DNA of 64,000 nucleotides from UBA5336 sp964506685 (lineage in GTDB: Bacteria; Pseudomonadota; Alphaproteobacteria; Caulobacterales; Hyphomonadaceae), in the NCBI GenBank assembly GCA_964506685.1, contig CAZDMQ010000006.1:15339-79338 (forward strand), given 5' to 3'. Shown here piece after piece: positions 1 to 7,387 of this stretch; position 1 is the first letter of the stretch; each line of letters opens with the position of its first letter. A program made the translations under genes and the position numbers. The notes under the pieces were generated by a model that was not told where the DNA came from, did no database searches, and was given only the letters and a program-made list of their open reading frames with translations.

Positions 1-650
1 ATGAGTTTCGAGAGCGGCTTTTCGCGCTGGAGGTAATGGGCGATCAGGCTTGCGCGCTCATAGGGGCCTGGCGGGCAGCGGTAGGGCGCCGGCGGGGCCG
101 ACATCACGACAACTCCGCCATCGGCCATGTCGCGCAGTTGATTGCGCAACAGCACAGTCTGCGCCCCGGCTTTCCAGGCGTGCGGCATGTTGCGGATGGC
201 GGTGCGCCCGTAACCCGGCAGGGCGCCCCAGCGAATGTCGATACCAGGTGAGAGGATCAGCCGGTCGTAGCCGAGCGTCCCGCCGGTCTCGAGCGTCACC
301 GTCCGGGTCGCCGCATCGACGGCCCGCGCCGGTTCATGGATGACCCGCACGCCAGCGGCGGCCAGTCGGTCGTGGCCAAAGCCCTGCTCGGTGATCTCCC
401 GCAGGCCCGCGATCACCAGATTGCTGAACGGGCATGCCACATAGGTTCGCGCTGGCTCGATCAGCGTGACCTCGATCGCCGGTGCAACCTCGCGCAGCAT
501 GCGTGCCGCACTCGCGCCGCCGAATCCGCCGCCAATGATCACGACCCGCGCGACGGACCGGCCCTGTGCATGCAGCAGCGAGGCCGGCAGCCCGGCCGCG
601 AGCAGGCCGGCCACGGCGCCGCGGCGCGTCAGCCCGGGGGCATCCGTCAT
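1..650 (-). CDS. fccB: FccB-like flavoprotein subunit of flavocytochrome c sulfide dehydrogenase (partial)
   Basis: The reading frame starts with ATG at 650 and runs off the left edge, so the C-terminus is missing. The N-terminus carries a twin-arginine signal (TRRGAVAGLL) ending near LHAQG, so the protein should be exported folded. A dinucleotide-binding motif VVIIGGGFGG follows, then ACPFSN, matching the region that holds the flavin-linked cysteine in FccB/SoxF proteins, and later SAPPAPYRCPPGPYERA, typical of the same family. FccB oxidises sulfide in the periplasm and passes electrons to the FccA haem. The start overlaps the stop of fccA by four bases, so the two are translationally coupled. 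Sulfide as substrate is inferred from family; nothing here proves it. Confidence 0.78.
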   Translation of the reverse strand, partial: MTDAPGLTRRGAVAGLLAAGLPASLLHAQGRSVARVVIIGGGFGGASAARMLREVAPAIEVTLIEPARTYVACPFSNLVIAGLREITEQGFGHDRLAAAGVRVIHEPARAVDAATRTVTLETGGTLGYDRLILSPGIDIRWGALPGYGRTAIRNMPHAWKAGAQTVLLRNQLRDMADGGVVVMSAPPAPYRCPPGPYERASLIAHYLQREKPLSKL

Positions 651-1030
651 CAGCGGCGTCCTCCAAGATACGCAGCAAGCTGCTCACGTTCGCTGGCGGT
701 GTACCCACGGGCGATCCGGTGCATCACGCTCGTGCCACCCGGCTCCGTCGCGTAGGCCTCCAGACGCGCGGCGATCTCTTTTGCCGAAAGCCCTTCAAGA
801 CCCGGGATCGCCACTGGCTCACCATTGGCCGCAGTGGCCCCGCGATGGCAGCCCGAACAGGACGCGGCCAGCAGGGCCGCAGGCTCGAGACGTGCAGCCT
901 GCATCGCGTCCGCCGCGACCGCTTCCGGCCCGGATACAGCCGGCCCGTCGCAGGCGGCCAGCATGGCAGATGATCCAACCGCCAGTATTGCCGCAACGCG
1001 CGCAAGGCGTGGACGCGCGGCGACGGTCAC
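650..1030 (-). CDS. fccA: FccA-like monohaem cytochrome c, predicted lipoprotein
   Basis: A 126-residue protein with one haem motif CSGCH at residues 58-62 and a likely distal Met at 103 (SVMHRIARGY). The spacing GLSAKEIAARL...SVMHRIARGY resembles small FccA cytochromes of flavocytochrome c. The signal peptide ends in a lipobox (MLAAC, Cys27), so it is probably anchored to a membrane rather than free. It starts with GTG at 1030, overlapping the iorB stop by four bases, and its own stop overlaps the fccB start. It therefore sits between a molybdenum enzyme and a flavoprotein and could accept electrons from either. Single haem, not dihaem. Confidence 0.75.
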   Translation of the reverse strand: MTVAARPRLARVAAILAVGSSAMLAACDGPAVSGPEAVAADAMQAARLEPAALLAASCSGCHRGATAANGEPVAIPGLEGLSAKEIAARLEAYATEPGGTSVMHRIARGYTASEREQLAAYLGGRR

Positions 1031-3240
1031 GCCGCCCTCAGGTCCTGGTCCTTGATCGGCAGCTTGCGGATGCGCTTGCCGGTCGCCGCGAAGATCGCAT
1101 TCAGCACGGCCGGCGCAGCCACGGCAATGGTCGGCTCGCCGACCCCACCCCAGAAGCCGCCCGACGGCATGACGATCGTCTCGACCTGCGGCATCTCGGA
1201 CATCCGGAGCGAGGGATAGGTATCGAAGTTTCGTTCCTGCACCTCACCGTTCGCAAAGGTGATCTCGCCATGCAGCAAGGCCGACAGGCCAAACACGAAG
1301 GAGCCTTCGACCTGCGCCTCGATCTGCTGCGGGTTCACTGCATGGCCCGGATCAGTGGCGGCAACGATCCGGTCGATCTTCAGCTTGCCGTCCTCGCTGA
1401 CAGTCACTTCGGCACAGGCCGCCGTGTGACTGCCGAACGAATAGTTCTTGGCGAGCCCGCGCGCCTTGCCATCGCCACTTCCCCAGCCCGAGCGCTCGGC
1501 GACCGCCTTCAGCACCGCCGCGCTCTTCGGATGGTCCGCCATCAGGGCGAGCCGGAATTCCAGGGGGTCACGACCGGCCGCATGGGCGAGTTCGTCGATG
1601 AAGCACTCCATGTAGACGGTGTTCTGGTTGACGTTCACGCCGCGCCAGAAACCGGGGCGCACCGGCGGATTGCGCATGGCATGGTCGATCAGCAGGTTCG
1701 GCAGGGTGTAGCTCATGGTCTGGTCTTCCAGGCGCGGGTCCGCCCCCGCCGGCAGCAGGCCCTGGAAGGTCGCGTAATCAACACCGTCCGACAGGGCGTT
1801 CGGCATCAGAGCAGCGAGGATGGACTGTCCGGAGATCCGCATGTGCAGGCCGGTGAGATTGCCCTCCTCGTCAAGGGCACCCCGCAGCCGCGCCTTGGTC
1901 ACGGGATGGTAGAAACCGTGTTGCATATCCTCTTCGCGGGACCAGAGCAGCTTGACCGGCGTACCGGGGATCTGCTTCGCGAGCTGCACGGCCTGGGTCA
2001 CGTAGTCTGCGGCACCGCGACGGCCGAAGCCGCCGCCCAGCAGGAGCTTGTAGACCTCGCACTGCTCGATTGGCAGGCCGGCAGCTTCGGATGCAGCAGC
2101 CAGCGCCGCCTCGCCATTTTGCGTGGGGCACCAGACCTCGCACGTCTCCTCGGTCCAGAGCGCGGTGGCGTTCATCGGCTCCATCGGCGCGTGGTTCTGG
2201 TAGGGATAGCTGTAGTTCGCCTCCACCAGTTTCGCGGCCCCCTCGAGAGCGGCCACCACATCACCTGACGCGTTCCCGACCAGCGCCTCTTCGGCGGTCA
2301 GGCCTTCCTCGAGGAAATCGTCGATCCACTGGCTGCTGAGGTCGGCATGCTCACTGTCGGTCCATTCGATCGGCAGCGCGTCAAGCGCCGTGTTCGCCTG
2401 CCACCAGGTGTCGGCCACGACGGCCACCGCATTCTCACCGACCTGGACGACATGCCTCACGCCGGGCATGCCGGTCACGGCATCCGCATCGAAACTCGCC
2501 ACGCCAGCCCCGCGCACCGGCGCCTGCCGGATCGAGGCCGAAAGCATGCCCTCGAGCTGGATGTCGGCGCCATAGACCTGCTTGCCGGTGATCTTGTCGG
2601 CGGTGTCGAGGCGCTTTTTCGGCTGGCCGATGATCGTCCAGTCGGCGGGATCCTTCACCGTTACATCGAGTGGCGGGGCGAGCTGGCTAGCCGCTTCGGC
2701 CACTTCGCCATAGCGCAGCGTCTCGCCACCCGGACCGGTGATCACGCTCCTGCTGGCGGCGCAGTCGGCCGGTGACACACCCCACTGCGCCGCAGCGGCC
2801 TCGATCAGCATGGCTCGCGCGGCCGCCCCACCCTCGCGGACATATTGCTGGCTGTCGCGAATACCGCGGCTGCCGCCGGTGGCGAAGCTGCCCCAGACCC
2901 GGTCGCGGGCCACGCTCTGCCCCGGTGTGGGGAATTCGGTGGTCACCTTGCCCCAATCGGCATCGAGTTCCTCGGCCACAAGCTGGGCGAGGCCAGTGAG
3001 CGTCCCCTGCCCCATTTCCGATCGCACCACGCGGACGGTCACGGTGTCATCGGGCGCTATGTGCACCCAGGCATTGACTTCGGGCAGGTCTTGTACCGGC
3101 GCCGCGACGGACCCGGTGGCCGGGCCAGCCGGCTCGGCAGCCGGACTGCAGGCGGGGATGAGACCGATCGTGAGACCGGCGCCCATGACGCCGCTGCCGA
3201 CAATGAAACTGCGGCGTGAAACAGTCGAAACGTCTGTCAT
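1027..3240 (-). CDS. iorB: Isoquinoline 1-oxidoreductase-type molybdopterin-binding subunit (xanthine dehydrogenase family)
   Basis: A 737-residue large subunit of a periplasmic molybdenum hydroxylase. The start at 3240 begins MTDVSTVSRRSF, a twin-arginine signal (Arg9-Arg10), followed by IPAC, which may act as a lipobox. Family motifs include GGGFGRRG in the middle and GGVGEPTIAVAAPA near the C-terminus, whose Glu (about residue 702) matches the catalytic glutamate of the family. Members hydroxylate N-heterocycles or oxidise aldehydes; the substrate cannot be read from sequence. It follows iorA by 10 bases and overlaps fccA. As usual for this subfamily there is no CoxM-type FAD subunit, so electrons must leave through IorA to a cytochrome, plausibly FccA. 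Confidence 0.85.
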   Translation of the reverse strand: MTDVSTVSRRSFIVGSGVMGAGLTIGLIPACSPAAEPAGPATGSVAAPVQDLPEVNAWVHIAPDDTVTVRVVRSEMGQGTLTGLAQLVAEELDADWGKVTTEFPTPGQSVARDRVWGSFATGGSRGIRDSQQYVREGGAAARAMLIEAAAAQWGVSPADCAASRSVITGPGGETLRYGEVAEAASQLAPPLDVTVKDPADWTIIGQPKKRLDTADKITGKQVYGADIQLEGMLSASIRQAPVRGAGVASFDADAVTGMPGVRHVVQVGENAVAVVADTWWQANTALDALPIEWTDSEHADLSSQWIDDFLEEGLTAEEALVGNASGDVVAALEGAAKLVEANYSYPYQNHAPMEPMNATALWTEETCEVWCPTQNGEAALAAASEAAGLPIEQCEVYKLLLGGGFGRRGAADYVTQAVQLAKQIPGTPVKLLWSREEDMQHGFYHPVTKARLRGALDEEGNLTGLHMRISGQSILAALMPNALSDGVDYATFQGLLPAGADPRLEDQTMSYTLPNLLIDHAMRNPPVRPGFWRGVNVNQNTVYMECFIDELAHAAGRDPLEFRLALMADHPKSAAVLKAVAERSGWGSGDGKARGLAKNYSFGSHTAACAEVTVSEDGKLKIDRIVAATDPGHAVNPQQIEAQVEGSFVFGLSALLHGEITFANGEVQERNFDTYPSLRMSEMPQVETIVMPSGGFWGGVGEPTIAVAAPAVLNAIFAATGKRIRKLPIKDQDLRAA

Positions 3241-3250
3241 GATCGCCTCC

Positions 3251-3703
3251 TCAGGCCTTGGTCTTTGCCAGGTGGATGCCCTTGCGCACCCGCGCCAGCG
3301 TCCCGCAGCGACAGATATTGGTGATCTGCTGGTCGATATCGGCGTCGCTCGCCTCCGGCACCTCGTTGAGCAGACCGGCAACCGCCATGATCATGCCGGG
3401 CTGGCAATAGCCGCACTGGGGAATGTCGAGCTCCAGCCAGGCCTGCTGCACCGGATGCGAGCCATCCGGCGACAGCCCTTCGATCGTGGTGACCTCCGTT
3501 TCGGCCGTGACAGCCGCAACCGGATAAACGCACGATCTGACCGCCACGCCGTCGACATGCACCGTACAGGCCCCACACTGGGCGATGCCGCAGCCGTACT
3601 TCGTGCCCGTCAGGCCAAGTTGTTCCCTTAGGACCCAGAGAAGGGGCGTGGTGTCGTCCACCTCGACTGTCCGAACCTCGCCATTGACCTTGAATGTTGC
3701 CAT
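3251..3703 (-). CDS. iorA: Isoquinoline 1-oxidoreductase-type [2Fe-2S] small subunit
   Basis: A 150-residue iron-sulfur partner of IorB. The N-terminal plant-type cluster uses Cys38, 43, 46 and 58, and the C-terminal helical cluster uses Cys97, 100, 131 and 133 (CGYC...CRC). All eight cysteines are present. The start at 3703 is preceded by an AGGAG ribosome site; longer upstream frames lack one. It has no signal peptide and in this family is thought to be co-exported with the Tat-signal-bearing large subunit. First gene of the minus-strand operon iorA-iorB-fccA-fccB, divergent from modA with 178 bases between starts. Confidence 0.88.
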   Translation of the reverse strand: MATFKVNGEVRTVEVDDTTPLLWVLREQLGLTGTKYGCGIAQCGACTVHVDGVAVRSCVYPVAAVTAETEVTTIEGLSPDGSHPVQQAWLELDIPQCGYCQPGMIMAVAGLLNEVPEASDADIDQQITNICRCGTLARVRKGIHLAKTKA

Positions 3704-3842
3704 CACCCGTCTCCTGAATTCTGAACCGGGACCATAATCATTTTTCCTGAGCCTGTCTGCCGAAAATCGCCCCCTTCGCAATGGCTGCGGAGAGACCGCG
3801 AGCGATGGGACATTGCGTGCCTCGCAGGACAGCCCTAGTCTT

Positions 3843-3866
3843 CGTTGTAAACCACCGGATATATCG
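3843..3866. promoter_or_regulatory. Candidate ModE/Mop-type molybdate-responsive operator (Mo-box)
   Basis: Two AT-rich half-sites, CGTTGTAA and ATATATCG, are separated by 8 bases, an 8-8-8 arrangement like known ModE operators (half-sites close to CGTTATAT and ACATAACG). Each half agrees with that pattern at about six of eight positions. It ends 15 bases before the modA start and lies between modA and the divergent iorA, so it could repress both or switch between them. No modE gene is in the window. Confidence 0.5.
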
Positions 3867-3881
3867 GGAGCGGCCAGGCCC

Positions 3882-4622
3882 ATGCAGTCGATCGGACACG
3901 TCTTGCTGATCCTCCTCCTGTCTGCCTGCAGCGCGCAGCAAGCGCCCACCATAAAGGTCGCCGCTGCATCGAATACCCGGCCAGCCCTCGCGGAGATTGT
4001 CGCGGCCTTCGAGGCGGATACCGGGACCGGGGTCTCGGTCACGTATGGCTCGACCGGGAAGCTCACCACCCAGATCCTCAATGGTGCGCCGTTCGCGGTC
4101 TTCCTCGCAGCCGACCAGGCCGGCCCGGCCCGGCTGGACGCCGCTGGGCGGGTCGCACAACGCGGCCCGCAGAGCTACGCGGTGGGCCAGCTGGTCCTGT
4201 GGCATCCCGGTCGACCGTCCGGCACTGACCTGCTCGGCCCACTCACCGATCCAGGCACACGCCACATTGCCATCGCCAACCCCGACCTTGCCCCTTACGG
4301 CCGCGCCGCCATGGACGTGCTCGACCGTCTCGAACTGGCCGACGCCGTGTCCGACAAGCTCGTGAGCGGGGAAAATATCGGCCAGGTCTTCGCACTCGTC
4401 GCGACTGGCAATGCCCAAGCCGGGTTCATCGCGCGCAGCCAGCTCGGCAGGACCGAGGGCGGATGGACCCCCGTCCCCAGGGACCTGCATGCGCCGATCC
4501 TGCAGGATGCGGTCCGTATTGAAGGCCAGGGTAACGCAGAAGCTGCTGATGCCTTTCTGGCCTTCCTGCAGTCCGACAGGGCGAAGGGCATTCTGGCCGC
4601 ACACGGCTATGCGGCACCCTGA
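3882..4622 (+). CDS. modA: Molybdate ABC transporter substrate-binding protein
   Basis: A 246-residue periplasmic binding protein that captures molybdate or tungstate. The start at 3882 has a GGAG ribosome site and begins a lipoprotein signal with lipobox LSAC (Cys16), so it is membrane-tethered. Family hallmarks are VAAASN, YGSTGKLTTQI and the late GYAAP end typical of ModA. It is followed after 12 bases by modB and then by modC, forming a complete importer. Its position facing the iorAB molybdenum enzyme suggests dedicated cofactor supply, and the candidate Mo-box upstream suggests repression when molybdate is plentiful. Confidence 0.92.
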   Translation: MQSIGHVLLILLLSACSAQQAPTIKVAAASNTRPALAEIVAAFEADTGTGVSVTYGSTGKLTTQILNGAPFAVFLAADQAGPARLDAAGRVAQRGPQSYAVGQLVLWHPGRPSGTDLLGPLTDPGTRHIAIANPDLAPYGRAAMDVLDRLELADAVSDKLVSGENIGQVFALVATGNAQAGFIARSQLGRTEGGWTPVPRDLHAPILQDAVRIEGQGNAEAADAFLAFLQSDRAKGILAAHGYAAP

Positions 4623-4634
4623 ACAGCCGCAACC

Positions 4635-5306
4635 ATGCCCGATCCCGGTCCGCTCCTCCTCACCCTCAGGCTCGCCGCCATCACCACGGCCGTGTTGTTC
4701 ATCCTCGGTGTGCCGCTCGGCTGGTGGCTCGCCAACACCCGCTCCCGCGCGAAGCCGGTGATCGAAGCCGTAACCGCGCTCCCGCTTGTCCTGCCGCCCA
4801 CCGTCATCGGTTTCTACCTCCTGATCCTGCTGTCTCCAGCTGCACCGCTCGGCGCCGCCTGGGTCAGGGTCACCGGCGAACAGCTCACGTTCTCCTTCAC
4901 CGGCCTGGTGATCGCCTCGGTTGTCTATTCACTGCCGTTCATGGTGCAGCCGGTGCAGGCAAGTTTCGAGCGGATCGGACCCGGGCCGCTGGAGGCCGCG
5001 GCGACGCTCGGTGCCCGCCCTGCGGATGCCTTCGCAACGGTTGTCCTGCCGCTTTCAGCCCGGGGCCTGCTGACCGGGGGCGTCATAAGCTTCGCCCACA
5101 CCGTCGGGGAGTTCGGCGTGGTGCTGATGGTCGGCGGCGCCATACCGGGTGAGACGAAGCTGGTCTCGATCGAGATCTATGAGCGGGTTGAGGATCTCGA
5201 TTATGCCGAAGCGCACATTCTATCGGCAATCCTCCTGGTCGGCGCATTCACCGTCCTGGCTGCCGTATACGCAGTCAATCGCGGGGTCACCCGCCGTGCC
5301 CCCTGA
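4635..5306 (+). CDS. modB: Molybdate ABC transporter permease
   Basis: A 223-residue inner-membrane permease with about five hydrophobic segments and the ATPase-docking EAA-type loop seen as LEAAATLGARPADAF, followed by the ModB-typical HTVGEFGVVLMVGG and IPGETK. It transports molybdate delivered by ModA using ATP hydrolysis by ModC. The gene starts 12 bases after modA, and its last codons overlap the GTG start of modC by 11 bases, indicating translational coupling. Length is normal for the family. Confidence 0.92.
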   Translation: MPDPGPLLLTLRLAAITTAVLFILGVPLGWWLANTRSRAKPVIEAVTALPLVLPPTVIGFYLLILLSPAAPLGAAWVRVTGEQLTFSFTGLVIASVVYSLPFMVQPVQASFERIGPGPLEAAATLGARPADAFATVVLPLSARGLLTGGVISFAHTVGEFGVVLMVGGAIPGETKLVSIEIYERVEDLDYAEAHILSAILLVGAFTVLAAVYAVNRGVTRRAP

Positions 5307-6387
5307 TCCGCTCCGTCTCGATCTCCGCCTGCGCCGCGGCAGCTTCGAGCTGAACGTGCAGACCGAGCTGGCAGGCACCGGCATCACCGCCCTCACCGGA
5401 CCGAGCGGAGCCGGAAAATCGACCCTCCTGCGCCTTATCGCCGGGCTCGACCGACCGGACAGGGGCCATATCCGCCTGGCTGAGGAGACCTGGACAGACA
5501 GCGCCGGCGGGCGGCACCTGCCTGCCCATGCCCGACCGGTCGGCCTGGTCTTTCAGGACAGCCGGCTGTTCTCCCATCTCAGCGTTGCAGGAAACCTCGC
5601 CTATGCCGAACGCAGGCGGCCGGCCCTGCGCGACAGCGTCCCGTTCGGCCAGGTCGTCGAGACGCTCGACCTCGCCCCGCTGCTTGACCGCCGCCCCGCC
5701 AGCCTGTCGGGGGGCGAACAGCGACGGGTCGCCCTCGGCCGGACCCTGCTGGCCGGGCCGAGGTGGCTACTGCTGGATGAGCCGCTGACCGGCCTCGATC
5801 GCGACAGGAAGCGCGTCATTCTCAATTATATCGAGCGGGTGAACCGGCGCTTCGCGCTGCCCATGCTCTATGTCTCTCACGACTTGGCCGACATTGCCCG
5901 CCTGGCGGACTGGCTCTGGGTGCTGGAAGGCGGACAGCTGGCCCGGGCCGGACCCGCCGACGCCGTGCTGCTGGACTGGAGCGGGGTCGAGACCGGCCAT
6001 GGCGGGGCCCGGCTGGTAGCGCGCGTGACGTGCCACGTCCCGGCATCCGGCCTGACCCGGCTTTGCATCGGAGACACGACAATCGACGCACCGCTCGACA
6101 CTCGCCTGGCGGCCGGCGACAGGGTCCGCCTCTGGGTGCGCGCCCGCGATGTCGCCATTGCCGTCGGGCGCCCGACCGGTCTCAGCATCCGGAACATCCT
6201 GCCCGTCACGATCATTGACGCGGCGCCATCGACTGAAGGGCACGATGTGACGCTGACCCTCGCGTTCGGAGACCAACGGTTGAAGGCGAGGATTTCCCGC
6301 GCCTCGTATGCCGATCTCGGGCTCGTCAGTGGCCAGTCGGTGTTCGCCCTGCTGAAGACCGTGAGGCTGGAAGCGGGCGGGCTCTGA
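5296..6387 (+). CDS. modC: Molybdate ABC transporter ATP-binding protein
   Basis: A 363-residue ATPase. Walker A GPSGAGKST is at residues 35-43, the signature LSGGEQRRVALGR starts near 137, and Walker B LLLDEP ends at Asp161-Glu162. A C-terminal TOBE/Mop-like domain (about residues 285-360, with IRNILPVTI) fits ModC, where it binds molybdate or tungstate to inhibit uptake. I chose the GTG at 5296 because it overlaps modB and gives the usual family length; in-frame upstream codons lie deep inside modB. Its end faces the ndk end only 11 bases away, with no clear terminator between. Confidence 0.9.
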   Translation: MPPDPLRLDLRLRRGSFELNVQTELAGTGITALTGPSGAGKSTLLRLIAGLDRPDRGHIRLAEETWTDSAGGRHLPAHARPVGLVFQDSRLFSHLSVAGNLAYAERRRPALRDSVPFGQVVETLDLAPLLDRRPASLSGGEQRRVALGRTLLAGPRWLLLDEPLTGLDRDRKRVILNYIERVNRRFALPMLYVSHDLADIARLADWLWVLEGGQLARAGPADAVLLDWSGVETGHGGARLVARVTCHVPASGLTRLCIGDTTIDAPLDTRLAAGDRVRLWVRARDVAIAVGRPTGLSIRNILPVTIIDAAPSTEGHDVTLTLAFGDQRLKARISRASYADLGLVSGQSVFALLKTVRLEAGGL

Positions 6388-6398
6388 AGACAGACCCG

Positions 6399-6821
6399 TC
6401 AGCCGACGATGTCGGCGTCGGTAAAGAATTGCGCGATCTCGATCGCCGCATTCTCCTCGCTATCGGAGCCATGCACTGAATTCTCGCCGATCGACTTTGC
6501 ATAAAGCTTGCGGATCGTACCGTCGGCAGCCTCTTCGGGATTGGTCGCGCCCATCACGTCGCGATAGGCCTTGACCGCGTCCTCGCCCTCGAGAACCTGA
6601 ACCACGACCGGCGCGGAGGTCATGAACTCCACGAGTTCCCCATAGAACGGGCGCTCGGCGTGGACTTCATAGAAGCGCCTGGCCTGCTCCTCGGTCATGC
6701 GGATACGTCGCTGTGCGACGATGCGAAGGCCCGCCTCTTCGATGACCTTGTTGATGGCGCCGGTGAGATTGCGCTCGGTGGCGTCGGGCTTGATAATCGA
6801 GAAAGTGCGCTGGATGGCCAT
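6399..6821 (-). CDS. ndk: Nucleoside diphosphate kinase
   Basis: A 140-residue cytosolic enzyme that transfers the gamma phosphate from ATP to other nucleoside diphosphates through a phosphohistidine. The catalytic His117 lies in SIGENSVHGSD, and the N-terminal IQRTFSIIKPDA and MGATNP motifs are intact. Length is exactly typical. It is the last gene of pepA-holC-ndk on the minus strand, about 80 bases after holC, with a hairpin in the gap, so it may also have its own promoter. Confidence 0.96.
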   Translation of the reverse strand: MAIQRTFSIIKPDATERNLTGAINKVIEEAGLRIVAQRRIRMTEEQARRFYEVHAERPFYGELVEFMTSAPVVVQVLEGEDAVKAYRDVMGATNPEEAADGTIRKLYAKSIGENSVHGSDSEENAAIEIAQFFTDADIVG

Positions 6822-6884
6822 GGGTCCGGATCCTGAAATGAGCGGGAGGGGCAGTGACCCGGGCGCCTATAGCGGCGGCAGCGG

Positions 6885-6901
6885 CAGCCGGCAACCGGCT
6901 G
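6885..6901 (-). terminator. Hairpin immediately after holC
   Basis: A perfect inverted repeat, CAGCCGG and CCGGCTG with a 3-base loop, lies directly downstream of the holC stop. There is no T-tract on the minus strand, so it may be a weak or Rho-assisted end, an mRNA-stabilising structure, or a processing site separating holC from ndk. Confidence 0.4.
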
Positions 6902-6902
6902 T

Positions 6903-7382
6903 TTACGTCCCGGCCTCTTTCCAGCCGCCCTTGGGTGTCTGCTGGAAGTAGCGGCAGGTCAGCCCGGCAGCCTTCGCCGCCTTGAATTGCGCACGCGCAA
7001 GGGCCCGAACCGGCTCGTCCGCCCCGTCGAACATCACCATGCAGCGCGCAAACGGCGCCTTGACCGGGACCTCGGTCCCGTCGAGCAGGAAAAGTGCATC
7101 CGCATGGTTGAGATTGTCCGGCGTCTCACTGATCAGCACGGGCTGCCGGGCCGGGTCGAGCGCGGCATCGTCGGCCCGGCCATGTGGCAGGAACGCGGCC
7201 TCGTCATACGTCCAGAGCACTTCATCAAGGGTCATGCGACGCTGCGCATGGGGGCTGACCGCCAGGACCCGCCAGCCCTTTTCCAGACACTTCGCCAGAA
7301 GTGGCCCCGCAGCCTGTTCCGGCCGCGACCGGTCGAGGTGGTAGAACCACCATTCCGGCGAGGAGGCCTTGTCCCGGACCAC
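6903..7382 (-). CDS. holC: DNA polymerase III subunit chi
   Basis: A 159-residue protein with the chi-family start WWFYHLDRSRPEQAAGPLLAKCLEKGWR and the central DEVLWTYDEAAFLPHG. Chi links the clamp-loader to single-stranded DNA-binding protein. The likely start is the GTG at 7382, five bases after the pepA stop, so the two are probably co-translated. The pepA-holC order, with lptFG on the other strand, matches the well-known proteobacterial arrangement. Confidence 0.85.
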   Translation of the reverse strand: MVRDKASSPEWWFYHLDRSRPEQAAGPLLAKCLEKGWRVLAVSPHAQRRMTLDEVLWTYDEAAFLPHGRADDAALDPARQPVLISETPDNLNHADALFLLDGTEVPVKAPFARCMVMFDGADEPVRALARAQFKAAKAAGLTCRYFQQTPKGGWKEAGT

Positions 7383-7387
7383 CGCTC

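Noticed and set aside
466..2268. A 600-codon open frame on the plus strand opposite iorB
   Set aside because: It lies antisense to a convincing molybdenum enzyme, its translation is Arg/Ala/Gly/His-rich with no motif, and GC-rich codon bias explains the missing stops.
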